53,005 nt of DNA. It comes from an uncultured Butyrivibrio sp. GTDB taxonomy: Bacteria; Bacillota; Clostridia; Lachnospirales; Lachnospiraceae. Each line of letters opens with the position of its first letter. The stretch's first letter is position 1. Below the pieces are notes generated by a model. The model was not told where the DNA came from and made no database searches. It was given only the letters and a program-made list of their open reading frames with translations. The stretch covers positions 1 to 53,005 of the forward strand of contig NZ_CAMVPU010000026.1 in assembly GCF_947169445.1 (NCBI RefSeq), in the 5' to 3' direction. Of the stretch, positions 42,762 to 51,942 are shown piece after piece. A program made the translations under genes and the position numbers.

Positions 42762-44348
42762 ATGCTGTTTGCATCCTATGAGTTCATATTCTTTTTGATC
42801 TGCGTCTTTTTGATTTATTACATATTACCCAAAAAGTGGCAATGGATCTTTTTGCTGATAGCAAGCTATGTTTTTTACTTTATAGCAAATCCGCTGTATC
42901 TGATCTTTATAACCACGACTTCTTTTACCATTTATTTTGCGGCCTGCAGGATAGAAAAGCTGCGGGTAGCCTTTAAGGAAAAGGGCTTTCCTGAGGGGAT
43001 AGATAAAGAGGAGAAAAAAGCTCTCAAGGCAAAAGAGAAGGCTTTAGAAAAGAAGTGGATGCTGGGTGCACTTTTGTTAAATATTGGAATACTGGCGGTG
43101 CTTAAGTACACGAACTTTGTTATTTCAAATATTAATGGAGTAGCGCTTCTTGCAGGATCAGAGTTTTCGATTGAGAGGCTGAATATTATTTTGCCAATGG
43201 GTATTTCTTTTTATACCTTCCAGGCGGTGAGCTACCTGATCGATATCTATCACGGCAAGTATGATGCACAGAAATCGTTCCCCAGGTTCGCGTTGTTTGT
43301 TTCCTTCTTTCCACAGCTGGTGCAGGGACCTATCAGCAGGTATTCGGATCTGGCCAGGTCTTTGTACGAGCCCCATAGTTTTGACTACAAGACCTTTTCT
43401 TTTGGAATCCAAAGGATAATGTGGGGGTTCTTTAAGAAGCTGGTGGTGGCGGACAGAATCCTTGTGGCAGTTAATGCCATTATCAAAAATCCGGACACCT
43501 ACGATGGAGTATTTGTATTCTTTGGAATGCTGTTCTATGCACTGGAGCTCTATGCGGACTTTACGGGTGGAATTGATATAACCATCGGTATTGCGCAGGC
43601 CCTTGGCATTACAGTGGCTGAGAACTTTGAAAGACCGTTTTTTTCCAAGAATATCAAGGAATACTGGAAACGCTGGCATATCACCATGGGAACCTGGTTT
43701 ACGGATTATATCTTTTACCCATTGTCAGTTAGCAAATTTATGAGAAACTTAAATAAGTTTGCGAGAAAGCATTTTGGAGATTATGTGGGAAAGCGCCTTC
43801 CGGTGTATTTTTCTTCCTTCGTGGTATGGCTGACCACCGGTATCTGGCATGGAGCCAGCTGGAACTTTATTGTCTGGGGACTTGGCAACTATCTGGTTAT
43901 CATGGTTTCGGAGGAGCTTTCGCCTTTGTATGACGCCTTCCACAGAAAATTCAATGTGAAGGACACAAAGGGCTTTAAGCTGTTTCAGGTAGTCAGGACA
44001 GTGCTGATAATGAGCTGCCTTAGAATGTTTGACTGCTACAGAGATGTGCCGCTGACCTTCAAGATGTTTGGAACAATGTTCACAAGGTTTAGACTGAGTG
44101 CGCTGAATGCGGAAATGTTTAGTGGCCTTGGGCTTAAGAGTACGGATTATGTGATTCTGATACTTGCTACAGTTTGCCTTATTATGGTGAGTCTTAAGCA
44201 ACGAAGCGGTTCGGTGCGGGAAAAGATACTTGGCTTTAATATCTTTGGACGCTATCTGGTATGGTTCGGGCTGTTTTTGATAATAATTTTATTTGGAGCG
44301 TATGGTATAGGTTATGATGAGAGTCAGTTTATTTACAATCAATTTTAA
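42762..44348 (+). CDS. MBOAT acyltransferase, DltB/AlgI type
   Basis: The 528-residue protein has about 11 membrane segments and the MBOAT active-site His in TTGIWHGASWNFIVWG (near 365), with the PQLVQGPISRYSDL motif near 188 characteristic of DltB/AlgI. DltB moves an acyl group from DltC across the membrane to surface polymers, whereas AlgI-type enzymes O-acetylate polysaccharides. The adjacent carrier-protein gene points to a DltB-like role. It begins directly after the carrier gene and overlaps the next lipoprotein by 35 bases. Confidence 0.88.
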   Translation: MLFASYEFIFFLICVFLIYYILPKKWQWIFLLIASYVFYFIANPLYLIFITTTSFTIYFAACRIEKLRVAFKEKGFPEGIDKEEKKALKAKEKALEKKWMLGALLLNIGILAVLKYTNFVISNINGVALLAGSEFSIERLNIILPMGISFYTFQAVSYLIDIYHGKYDAQKSFPRFALFVSFFPQLVQGPISRYSDLARSLYEPHSFDYKTFSFGIQRIMWGFFKKLVVADRILVAVNAIIKNPDTYDGVFVFFGMLFYALELYADFTGGIDITIGIAQALGITVAENFERPFFSKNIKEYWKRWHITMGTWFTDYIFYPLSVSKFMRNLNKFARKHFGDYVGKRLPVYFSSFVVWLTTGIWHGASWNFIVWGLGNYLVIMVSEELSPLYDAFHRKFNVKDTKGFKLFQVVRTVLIMSCLRMFDCYRDVPLTFKMFGTMFTRFRLSALNAEMFSGLGLKSTDYVILILATVCLIMVSLKQRSGSVREKILGFNIFGRYLVWFGLFLIIILFGAYGIGYDESQFIYNQF

Positions 44349-44955
44349 GAAAATGATGGCGGTTGGAGTTGCTGCCATGACGCTTTGCCTTGCAGGCTGC
44401 GGGCAGGCAGATCAGGTTAAAACAATTAGTAAGGATGGACAGGTGACATCTGATGCTGGCGGGGCTACAACAGAAAAAGGCGCATCAAATGGTGAAGCAA
44501 AGACATCTTCGCAGAGCTCAGCTTCCGGAGAGAAAAAGGCTGCTGCTGACGGATACTTTTTTGACGCAGATGGTCTTACGATCACAACGGACATAGAGAT
44601 GGCACCGGTTTTGGAGGTTCTTGGCGAACCCGGTAAGTATTTCGAAGCTGCCAGCTGCGCTTTTGAGGGCCTTGATAAGTATTACACCTACGAACATTTC
44701 GAGATAGACACTTACCCTGATGGGGACAAGGACTATATTTCAGCTATTGTACTGATTGACGATCTTGTTTCTACACCTGAAGGAATAACTCTTGGCTCAA
44801 CCCGTGATGACGTAACAGCTGCTTATGGTGAGAACTACACCATGAATGGCTCAAGCTTTATCTACACGAAGGGAACAACGCATCTTACCTTCGTGTTCCA
44901 GGGAAATGAGGTAAAAAATATTTCCTATGACACAGTGAAACTGGATGATCAGTAA
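44314..44955 (+). CDS. Putative lipoprotein next to the MBOAT gene
   Basis: The 213 residues start with a signal peptide and lipobox LAGC (Cys near 29), followed by a Ser/Thr/Gly/Lys linker (about 33-75) and a folded domain with repeated GITLGSTRDDVTAAYG-like sequence, a motif common in small Lachnospiraceae lipoproteins. I keep ATG 44314, which supplies the basic n-region, although it overlaps the MBOAT gene; ATG 44353 would leave a signal peptide with no positive charge. Its function is unknown; it may help hand over acyl groups outside the membrane. Confidence 0.65.
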   Translation: MMRVSLFTINFKKMMAVGVAAMTLCLAGCGQADQVKTISKDGQVTSDAGGATTEKGASNGEAKTSSQSSASGEKKAAADGYFFDADGLTITTDIEMAPVLEVLGEPGKYFEAASCAFEGLDKYYTYEHFEIDTYPDGDKDYISAIVLIDDLVSTPEGITLGSTRDDVTAAYGENYTMNGSSFIYTKGTTHLTFVFQGNEVKNISYDTVKLDDQ

Positions 44956-45042
44956 TCGCTAAGTGTTTTATGATGGTTAGTCATTAGAATGAAAAAGGCT
45001 TTGTGCATGAAAGTAACTGACATTTTTGATTGATAATAGGGA

Positions 45043-46137
45043 ATGCAGATGCGTCTAAGGTTCAAGGATATATACAAAACAATATTGGCAGCTACTATAT
45101 TTGTGACGACAGCTTTTGGGCTTCCCATAAATGCATCGGCGGTACAGCCTGGGACTGTTACCATAAGAATTTCAGCGGTGGGTGACTGTACCCTTGGCAA
45201 TGACGAGAAGCAGGCAGGTATTGGCAACTGCTTTAATAATGTCTATGCCCAGAATGGGGCGGATTATTTTTTGTCAGGGGCAAAGCCTTATTTTGCCATG
45301 GATGATTTTACCATTGCGAATCTGGAGGGCACGCTAACTGATCTTGGAGAAGCAAGGACGGATAAGGACTGGCGGTTTCGGGGAAAGCCTGAGTACACGG
45401 ATATTCTGACACATGCCAGTGTGGAGGGTGTTGCTTTTTCTAATAATCATTGCAGAGACTACGGCCCTGAGAGTTACACGGATACCATCAGTAATGTGAC
45501 TAAAGCAGGTCTTTTGTGTGCTTCCGAGGAAATGATCGGATATAGGAACATTAAAGGGATAAATGTTGCATTTATCGCGATTACATCCGCTTTTCGTGCT
45601 TCGGATGCTCCTAAGGACAGGGAGTATGCAGATACTCAGTATATCAAGAAGATTATCAAGACTACTGTGGACAGCGCCAAAGCATCAGGGGCGCAGCTAA
45701 TTGTAATGAATCTTCATTTTGGAATTGAGAGGGAAAAGAATCCAAGCTCTCAGCAGAAAGAACTGGCTCATTATGCGGTGGACTGCGGCGCTGACGTGGT
45801 TTTGGGACATCACCCGCACGTGCTTCAGCCGGTGGAATACTATAACGGAGCATATATTGCCTACAGTCTTGGAAATTTCTGCTTTGGCGGAAATACTAAA
45901 GCCAAGAATAAGGATACAATAATCTGGCAGCAGGAGTTTACTTTTACCGGCGGTGTGAAGACCGGGCAAAAGGTGCAGGTTATTCCTTTCCTTATTTCTT
46001 CTGATCCTAATTTGAATAACTACTGCCCTGTACCGGCAACGGGAAATGATTACACCAGAATTATAGGGAAGATCAGCAGCTACTCTTGGAAATACGGTGT
46101 TGCAGTTGGCACAGATGGTGTGCTTACGGTAAAGTGA
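45043..46137 (+). CDS. CapA-family (poly-gamma-glutamate synthesis type) metallophosphatase-like protein
   Basis: The 364-residue exported protein has a signal peptide (cleavage near NASA) and the CapA/PGA_cap fold motifs: VGDCTLG (near 46), NLEGTLTD, FSNNHCRDYG, NLHFGIE, GHHPHVLQPVE and AYSLGNFCFGG. CapA proteins take part in capsule or poly-gamma-glutamate handling, but many homologues have other surface-polymer roles. ATG 45049 is a second possible start. It lies between the Dlt-like genes and the SGNH protein. A glutamate-type polymer would fit the Asp/Glu racemase, but this is inference. Confidence 0.85.
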   Translation: MQMRLRFKDIYKTILAATIFVTTAFGLPINASAVQPGTVTIRISAVGDCTLGNDEKQAGIGNCFNNVYAQNGADYFLSGAKPYFAMDDFTIANLEGTLTDLGEARTDKDWRFRGKPEYTDILTHASVEGVAFSNNHCRDYGPESYTDTISNVTKAGLLCASEEMIGYRNIKGINVAFIAITSAFRASDAPKDREYADTQYIKKIIKTTVDSAKASGAQLIVMNLHFGIEREKNPSSQQKELAHYAVDCGADVVLGHHPHVLQPVEYYNGAYIAYSLGNFCFGGNTKAKNKDTIIWQQEFTFTGGVKTGQKVQVIPFLISSDPNLNNYCPVPATGNDYTRIIGKISSYSWKYGVAVGTDGVLTVK

Positions 46138-46262
46138 GGAGCTTTAACCAGGTGGCTTGTTGGTAAATGTTGTTATCGTGACTGGTCGCTGTTTAATCAG
46201 GAAATCATAAAATATTTAAGATATTTATTTGAGACTGAAAAAAGATGGTAGATGATTAAGAT

Positions 46263-47315
46263 ATGAATGAACATAGTAATAAGAAAACAGGCTTAATAAT
46301 TTCGACTGTACTTGTAGTAGTGAGCTTTCTGGTTCTTTTCCTGCTACAGGCTCTTCTTATGCCCAAATATATGCACGGAATAACCGAAGGCAGCATGATT
46401 GCTGAGTATTATCAGGAACCCAAAAATCATGATGTCATCTTCGTAGGCGACTGTGAGATTTATGAGAATATTTCTCCTGCGGTTTTGTGGGAAAAATATG
46501 GCATAAACAGCTACATCAGAGGAAGCGCACAGCAGCTTATCTGGCAGTCCTACTACCTTATGGAAGAGACCTTTAAGTATGAGAAACCCAAGGTCATGGT
46601 CTTCAACATCCTGTCCATGCAGTACGATAAGCCCCAGAACGAAGCCTACAACCGTATGACCCTTGATGGCATGAAGTGGTCTAAAAGTAAGATTGACTCC
46701 ATAAATGCATCAATGACTTCCAAGGAGCACATGATTGAATATGCTCTGCCGCTCCTTCGTTATCACTCCAGGATAACAGATCTTGAAAGTGACGATTTCA
46801 CTTATCTTTTTCACAAGGATACAACTACCTTTAACGGCTATTACATGCGCGTTGACGTAAAGCCTGCGGAAAATGTTCCTGAGGGAAGACCTCTTGGTAA
46901 CTACCAGTTTGGTGATATCTGCTACGAATACCTTGATAAGATGAGACTTCTCTGCGAAGAAAACGGAACTGAGCTTATCTTCATAAAAGCACCAAGTCTT
47001 TTCCCTTACTGGTATGATGAGTGGGATGCCCAGATAGTAGAGTACGCCGAAAAATATGGAATCCCTTACTACAACTTCCTGGCTGATGCAGATAAAATCG
47101 GCCTCGACTTTTCAACAGACACTTACGATGCCGGCCTTCACCTTAACCTTTCCGGCGCCGAGAAACTATCCGACTACTTCGGAAACATCCTCGTAAATGA
47201 GCATGGCATCCCTTCTCGCAAAGATGATGAAACTCTATCCCGGGAGTGGGACAAGAAACTTGCCGCTTACAACGCAGAAATCCAAAGACAATACGCGGAA
47301 CTAAACAGCGACTAA
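46263..47315 (+). CDS. SGNH-like membrane-anchored protein (DltD-like position), GDC instead of GDS
   Basis: The 350 residues include an N-terminal membrane helix (about 11-31) and an SGNH-hydrolase-like extracytoplasmic domain. The block I motif is FVGDCEIYENI, so Cys stands where the Ser nucleophile is expected. The C-terminal DAGLHLNLSG segment supplies the DxxH pair. In dlt operons DltD has an SGNH fold and works with DltB, and AlgX/AlgJ do so in alginate acetylation, so this protein probably completes the acyl-transfer pathway. A spacer of 125 bases separates it from the CapA gene. It closes the cluster. Confidence 0.75.
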   Translation: MNEHSNKKTGLIISTVLVVVSFLVLFLLQALLMPKYMHGITEGSMIAEYYQEPKNHDVIFVGDCEIYENISPAVLWEKYGINSYIRGSAQQLIWQSYYLMEETFKYEKPKVMVFNILSMQYDKPQNEAYNRMTLDGMKWSKSKIDSINASMTSKEHMIEYALPLLRYHSRITDLESDDFTYLFHKDTTTFNGYYMRVDVKPAENVPEGRPLGNYQFGDICYEYLDKMRLLCEENGTELIFIKAPSLFPYWYDEWDAQIVEYAEKYGIPYYNFLADADKIGLDFSTDTYDAGLHLNLSGAEKLSDYFGNILVNEHGIPSRKDDETLSREWDKKLAAYNAEIQRQYAELNSD

Positions 47316-47372
47316 AAACAAACATTTCTGAATCCCGTCCCATTATAAGCGGATGGCAACCGGGCCAGATTG

Positions 47373-47381
47373 TGATATACT
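47373..47381 (+). promoter_or_regulatory. Extended -10 promoter of gdpP
   Basis: TGATATACT (TG-n-TATACT, hexamer 47376-47381) has the same TGTGATAT context as the site at 38434. A clear -35 is lacking. The expected start gives a leader of about 30 bases before gdpP. Confidence 0.45.
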
Positions 47382-47420
47382 ATAAAGAGTAGTGTTCAGT
47401 TTGGGGAAGAGGATTTGGTC

Positions 47421-49472
47421 ATGCCTAATAGAAATAGAGTCAAGCTTAAGGGAAAGCTAAGGACATATCTTCGCATTTTCACATATTTGGGGATTTTACT
47501 TGTTCTAATCAATGTAGCTGTATTTACCGTGGATTTCACAGGCGGCCTTATCTTGCTGGCTTTTACAGCACTATATTTCATAGTAGTTCTTTATATTAAC
47601 TTCTATAATAAACCTCTTATCATGAACGAACTGGTGAGCTTTGCCACCGAATACGGTCAGATTCAGAAAAAACTCCTAAGAGAGCTTGACCTGGCTCATG
47701 CCGTTTTGGATGACACCGGCAAGGTTGTCTGGACCAACCAGGCCTTCGAGCGCATAACTCATCTTGAGAGAGGCTTCAAGAAGTCTATTACATCTATTTT
47801 TCATAGCATTACAGTTGAAAAATTTCCTGAAGGCTACGAGGAAGCTGTTTACAAGCTGGACTATGAAGATGGCAATTACACTATCCGCCTAAAGAGAATC
47901 TCTCTTCATGAAATGGCCGTAAACAGTGATATTATCGATGCCAAGGGATATGAGGGAAGTCTTATTGCAGTTTATCTGTTTGATGAGACTGCACTTCGCC
48001 TTGCTATTGAAGAGGTAGATAATCAGTCACTGGCAGCAGGACTTATCTACATAGACAATTATGAAGAAGCTCTTGATTCAGTAGAAGAGGTTAGAAGATC
48101 TCTTTTGACTGCTCTTATAGACAGAAAGATCAACAAATACATTGCCTCCTGCAACGGTATTGCCAAGAAAATCGAGAAGGACAAATACTTCGTGGTAATG
48201 CCCAAAAAATCCTGTGAGACCTTAAGGGAGCAGAGATTTGACCTGCTTGAGGATGTTAAGACAGTAAATATCGGTAATGAAATGGCCGTTACACTGAGTA
48301 TTGGTATCGGTCTTGACGGACTTTCCTATGCGCAGAACTATGAGTTTGCCAGAAATGCTATTGACCTGGCCCTTGGCCGAGGCGGCGATCAGGCGGTAGT
48401 TAAGAGTGCTGACAATATCGCTTACTACGGCGGAAAGAGCCAGCAGATTGAGAAGAGTACCAGAGTTAAGGCTAGAGTTAAGGCTCATGCCCTTAGAGAG
48501 ATTATTTCCGGAAAAGATACTGTTATAGTAATGGGCCACAGAATTGGTGACGTGGACAGTTTTGGTTCATCAGTAGGTATCTACAGGATTGCCAGAACTT
48601 TGGACAAAAAGTGTCATATCGTTTTGAATGACGTTACTACTTCCATGCAGCCGCTGGTAGATCTTTTTAAGAACAATCCGGACTATGAAGAGGATATGAT
48701 AATCAACAACCAGCAGGCTATTGATATGGCTGGGAGCAACACAGTTCTGGTTGTGGTAGATGTTAATAAGCCCAGTATTACCGAGTGTCCGGAGCTTCTG
48801 CGTTTTTGTAAGACTATTGTGGTTTTGGATCACCACAGAGCCGGCACAGAAGTTATCGAGAATGCTACACTTTCCTATGTTGAGCCCTATGCTTCATCGG
48901 CTTGTGAGATGGTTTCCGAGATATTGCAGTACATTGGAGAAAATGTCAAGATCAAGAACGAAGAGGCAGACAGTCTTTATTCCGGTATGATAGTTGATAC
49001 CAATAACTTCATGAACAAGACCGGTGTTCGTACTTTTGAGGCAGCAGCTTTCCTTAGAAGAAATGGTGCGGATGTTACAAGAGTTCGAAAGCTCTTTAGA
49101 GAGGATGCTACTGAATACAAGGCTAAGGCTGATGTGGTAAGTCAGGCATTTGTTTACCGCGGACGCTATGCTATTTCAGTACTTAAGAACGATCAGGTTC
49201 AGAGCCCTACCATCGTTGGTGCACAGGCAGCCAACGAGCTCCTTAATATCAAGGGAGTAATGGCGAGCTTCATATGCACCGAGTACCAGAATCAGGTGTA
49301 TGTAAGTGCCAGATCAATTGATGAAGTAAATGTTCAGGTAATCATGGAGAAGCTTGGAGGCGGCGGACATATGAGCAGTGCCGGCTGTCAGCTTGAAAAT
49401 GTCAATGCCGAGCAGGCTATTGAGATTGTTAAGGAAACCCTGGATAAAATGATAGAAGAAGGAGAATTATAA
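47421..49472 (+). CDS. gdpP: Cyclic-di-AMP phosphodiesterase GdpP
   Basis: GdpP degrades c-di-AMP and so sets potassium balance and cell-wall stress responses. The 683 residues contain two N-terminal membrane helices (about 15-55), a PAS-like domain (about 75-165), a degenerate GGDEF domain (about 170-305), and DHH/DHHA1 phosphoesterase domains. The DHH motifs are GHRIGDVDSFGS (near 372) and LDHHRAG (near 469), with GGGGHMSSAG near 648. ATG 47421 fits the GAAGAGGA site; an in-frame TTG lies 6 bases earlier. The gdpP-rplI-dnaB order is widely conserved in Firmicutes. Confidence 0.95.
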   Translation: MPNRNRVKLKGKLRTYLRIFTYLGILLVLINVAVFTVDFTGGLILLAFTALYFIVVLYINFYNKPLIMNELVSFATEYGQIQKKLLRELDLAHAVLDDTGKVVWTNQAFERITHLERGFKKSITSIFHSITVEKFPEGYEEAVYKLDYEDGNYTIRLKRISLHEMAVNSDIIDAKGYEGSLIAVYLFDETALRLAIEEVDNQSLAAGLIYIDNYEEALDSVEEVRRSLLTALIDRKINKYIASCNGIAKKIEKDKYFVVMPKKSCETLREQRFDLLEDVKTVNIGNEMAVTLSIGIGLDGLSYAQNYEFARNAIDLALGRGGDQAVVKSADNIAYYGGKSQQIEKSTRVKARVKAHALREIISGKDTVIVMGHRIGDVDSFGSSVGIYRIARTLDKKCHIVLNDVTTSMQPLVDLFKNNPDYEEDMIINNQQAIDMAGSNTVLVVVDVNKPSITECPELLRFCKTIVVLDHHRAGTEVIENATLSYVEPYASSACEMVSEILQYIGENVKIKNEEADSLYSGMIVDTNNFMNKTGVRTFEAAAFLRRNGADVTRVRKLFREDATEYKAKADVVSQAFVYRGRYAISVLKNDQVQSPTIVGAQAANELLNIKGVMASFICTEYQNQVYVSARSIDEVNVQVIMEKLGGGGHMSSAGCQLENVNAEQAIEIVKETLDKMIEEGEL

Positions 49473-49475
49473 TAA

Positions 49476-49922
49476 ATGCAGGTTATTTTACTTGAAGATG
49501 TTAAGTCACTTGGAAAAAAAGGTGAGGTAGTTAAGGTAAGCGACGGCTATGCCAAGAACTTTGTTTTACCTAAGAAATTAGGAGTTGAGGCAACTCAGAA
49601 GAACTTAAATGAACTTAAGAATCAGCAAAAGAGAGATTCCATCGTCGCACAGCAGCAGCTTGATGAAGCTAAAGCTTATGGAGAGAAGATCAGCAAAGAG
49701 ACCATTCAGGTTACAATGAAAGCCGGAGAGGGCGGAAGAGTATTCGGCTCAGTTTCCAGCAAGGAAATAGTTACAGCAGCCAAGCAGCAGTTTGGCTTTG
49801 AGCTCGATAAGAAGAAACTTCAGATGCCGGAACCAATCAAGTCTTTTGGTACATATGAGATTCCTGTTAAGCTTCATCCACAGGTAACTTCTACAATTAA
49901 GGTATGTGTAAAGGAACAGTAA
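49476..49922 (+). CDS. rplI: Ribosomal protein bL9
   Basis: This is a 148-residue bL9 with the N-terminal RNA-binding start MQVILLEDVKSLGKKGEVVK and YAKNFVLPKK, the long central helix (about 42-75) and the C-terminal domain (GRVFGSVSSKEI). Length is normal. It starts 3 bases after gdpP and ends one base before dnaB, so the three genes form one operon. Confidence 0.97.
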   Translation: MQVILLEDVKSLGKKGEVVKVSDGYAKNFVLPKKLGVEATQKNLNELKNQQKRDSIVAQQQLDEAKAYGEKISKETIQVTMKAGEGGRVFGSVSSKEIVTAAKQQFGFELDKKKLQMPEPIKSFGTYEIPVKLHPQVTSTIKVCVKEQ

Positions 49923-49923
49923 T

Positions 49924-51267
49924 ATGGCAGACGAAGCACTATTAAAAAGAGTTGCTCCAAACAGCCTTGAAGCTGAGCAGTCAGTTGTAGGCGCCATGCT
50001 GATGGACAAGGATGCCATAGAAGTGGCGGCTGAAATAGTTACAGCTGATGATTTCTATAACAGGCAGCTTGGAACTCTTTTTGAAACAATGGTTGAACTG
50101 GATAAAGAAGGTAGTGCTGTGGATGTGGTAACACTGCAGAACAGGCTCAGGGAAAAGAATGTTCCGCCTCAGGTAAGCAGTGTTGAGTTTATCGGTGAGC
50201 TGGTAAATGCAGTGCCTACATCAGCCAATGTAAAGCACTACGCCAAGATAGTTGCGGATAAGTCTACTCTTAGAAAGCTTATCCATGTAAGCGAAGAAAC
50301 GATAAATAACTGTTATTCCGGCGGTGATGATATGGAAGGCATCTTAAATGATGCAGAGAAAAAAGTCTTCCAGATCACCCAGAAGCGTAATGCCGGAGAT
50401 TTCGTCTCAATTGACCAGGTGGTTATGAACGCCCTTAACAGAATCGAGATGGCCAGTAAGATGAAAGGAAATGTTACCGGTCATTCCACAGGTTTCATTG
50501 ACCTTGATTATGATACAGCAGGCTTCCAGCCTTCTGACCTTATTCTGATCGCGGCGAGACCTGCTATGGGTAAAACGGCTTTTGTACTTAACATAGCAGA
50601 ACACATGGCTTTCCATGATAATAAGTGCGTTGCCATGTTTTCACTGGAAATGTCAAAAGAGCAGTTTGTTAACCGTCTCTTTGCCATGGAATCGCACGTT
50701 GACTCTCAGAACCTTAGAACCGGTAATATGTCGGATATGGACTGGGAGCGACTTATCGAAAGTGCTGATGTAATCGGTAAATCCAAGCTGATCATCGATG
50801 ATACACCCGGTATCTCTATTCAGGAGCTTAGATCCAAGTGCAGGAAGTACAAAAATGAGTTTGATCTTCAGGTTATCATGATCGACTATTTGCAGCTGAT
50901 GTCAGGTGGTACAGGAAAGAGCTCCGAGTCAAGACAGCAGGAGATTTCTGAGATCTCAAGATCACTAAAGTCCCTTGCCAGAGAGCTTAATGTGCCTGTT
51001 ATAGCACTTTCCCAGTTGTCTCGAGCAGTTGAGCAAAGACCTGACCACAGACCTATGCTTTCTGACCTTCGTGAATCGGGAGCCATCGAGCAGGACGCTG
51101 ATATGGTAATGTTCATCTATAGAGATGATTATTACAATAAAGATACTGAGAAAAAAGGAATTGCAGAGATAATTATAGCTAAGCAGAGACACGGCCCTAT
51201 TGGAACTGTGGAGCTGTTGTGGCTTCCTCAGTACACAAAGTTTGCTAATCTTGAAAAAGAGCACTAG
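49924..51267 (+). CDS. dnaB: Replicative DNA helicase DnaB
   Basis: The 447-residue hexameric helicase unwinds DNA at the replication fork. The N-terminal helical domain (about 8-110, PNSLEAEQSVVGAML) is followed by the RecA-like domain with Walker A ARPAMGKTAF (near 212), the Walker B segment VIMIDYLQLM (near 320), and SRAVEQRP and SDLRESGAIEQDAD motifs. Length is standard and there is no intein. A bidirectional terminator follows. Confidence 0.97.
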   Translation: MADEALLKRVAPNSLEAEQSVVGAMLMDKDAIEVAAEIVTADDFYNRQLGTLFETMVELDKEGSAVDVVTLQNRLREKNVPPQVSSVEFIGELVNAVPTSANVKHYAKIVADKSTLRKLIHVSEETINNCYSGGDDMEGILNDAEKKVFQITQKRNAGDFVSIDQVVMNALNRIEMASKMKGNVTGHSTGFIDLDYDTAGFQPSDLILIAARPAMGKTAFVLNIAEHMAFHDNKCVAMFSLEMSKEQFVNRLFAMESHVDSQNLRTGNMSDMDWERLIESADVIGKSKLIIDDTPGISIQELRSKCRKYKNEFDLQVIMIDYLQLMSGGTGKSSESRQQEISEISRSLKSLARELNVPVIALSQLSRAVEQRPDHRPMLSDLRESGAIEQDADMVMFIYRDDYYNKDTEKKGIAEIIIAKQRHGPIGTVELLWLPQYTKFANLEKEH

Positions 51268-51289
51268 GATACTGAACCAAGACAAAATA

Positions 51290-51332
51290 AAAAAGAGTAG
51301 ATTTTCAAGAAAACTTGAAATCTACTCTTTTA
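51290..51332. terminator. Bidirectional terminator between dnaB and the ferredoxin gene
   Basis: AAAAGAGTAGATTT(T)CAAG and CTTGAAATCTACTCTTTT form a long, nearly perfect stem with a short loop. A-runs lie on the left and T-runs on the right, so it works for both convergent genes. Confidence 0.9.
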
Positions 51333-51351
51333 TTACTGTTGTCTCTGGTAA

Positions 51352-51522
51352 TCAACCCTGTGAGATGGCTGATACTGGGCACTGAGCTGCGCAAGAACCG
51401 CAATCGATACATGTGTCAGCGTCGATAACGTACTGAGCGTCTCCCTGAGAAATAGCAGATACAGGACACTGTGCAGCGCATGATCCGCAGCTGATGCAAC
51501 CATCACTAATAACGTATGCCAT
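51352..51522 (-). CDS. 2[4Fe-4S] ferredoxin
   Basis: This 56-residue clostridial-type ferredoxin has two CxxCxxCxxxCP clusters (CISCGSCAAQCP and CIDCGSCAAQCP). The two halves are nearly the same in protein sequence, the known internal duplication of this family. The start at 51520-51522 has GGAAGGAG upstream; longer in-frame starts lack support. It should carry electrons from the pyruvate:ferredoxin oxidoreductase encoded divergently next door. It is convergent with dnaB. Confidence 0.95.
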   Translation of the reverse strand: MAYVISDGCISCGSCAAQCPVSAISQGDAQYVIDADTCIDCGSCAAQCPVSAISQG

Positions 51523-51606
51523 AATAATCTCCTTCCATTGGTTAAATGCCATTATTTTGTAACAAAAGCAGATTGGCTTAGCCATACCAATCTTTGATAC
51601 ATGATT

Positions 51607-51635
51607 ATGATATAATATCAAAGTTTTTTGCGCAA
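51607..51635 (-). promoter_or_regulatory. Candidate promoter of the ferredoxin gene
   Basis: On the minus strand TTGCGC (51630-51635) and TATCAT (51607-51612) are 17 bases apart. A GATTGG/CCAATC hairpin (51571-51592) lies in the leader before the gene. A plus-strand TGATATAAT overlaps the same bases (51608-51616). Confidence 0.45.
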
Positions 51636-51755
51636 GAGTTTAAACGAAAACTTTTATCAGAAGAAAAGATTAAATTAATATAAATAAACTGACAATACAG
51701 ATAAAGACTGATAATGTAAGCGTTTACACAAATTGGCTTCAAAGCCTTGAAAACA

Positions 51756-51785
51756 TTGACATCAGTATACTTTTAATGATACTAT
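51756..51785 (+). promoter_or_regulatory. Promoter of nifJ
   Basis: A perfect TTGACA (51756-51761) is followed after 18 bases by TACTAT (51780-51785), preceded by TG-n. The leader is about 150 bases long before the ATG at 51943; I see no strong structure in it. The rest of the 420-base intergenic space holds the ferredoxin control region and a GCGTTTACAC word. Confidence 0.7.
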
Positions 51786-51942
51786 TGAAAGCGGCAGAAT
51801 ACGAGCTGGAAGTCCGCCACATCTTGTTTTCTAGGGAGGAAAATAATGTGTGCGGAGTTTTTGCGCGGTTTCTAAGGTTTTCTATACAACTTAATATAAA
51901 AAGCCAAAATAATCCAAAAATTCAAAGGTAGGAGGAATAAAA

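Noticed and set aside
37607..46257. A 13-base word ATGGTAGATGATT occurs before the sortase gene (37607-37619) and before the SGNH gene (46245-46257).
   Set aside because: Words of this length are expected to recur by chance in 53 kb, and no further similarity surrounds the two copies.
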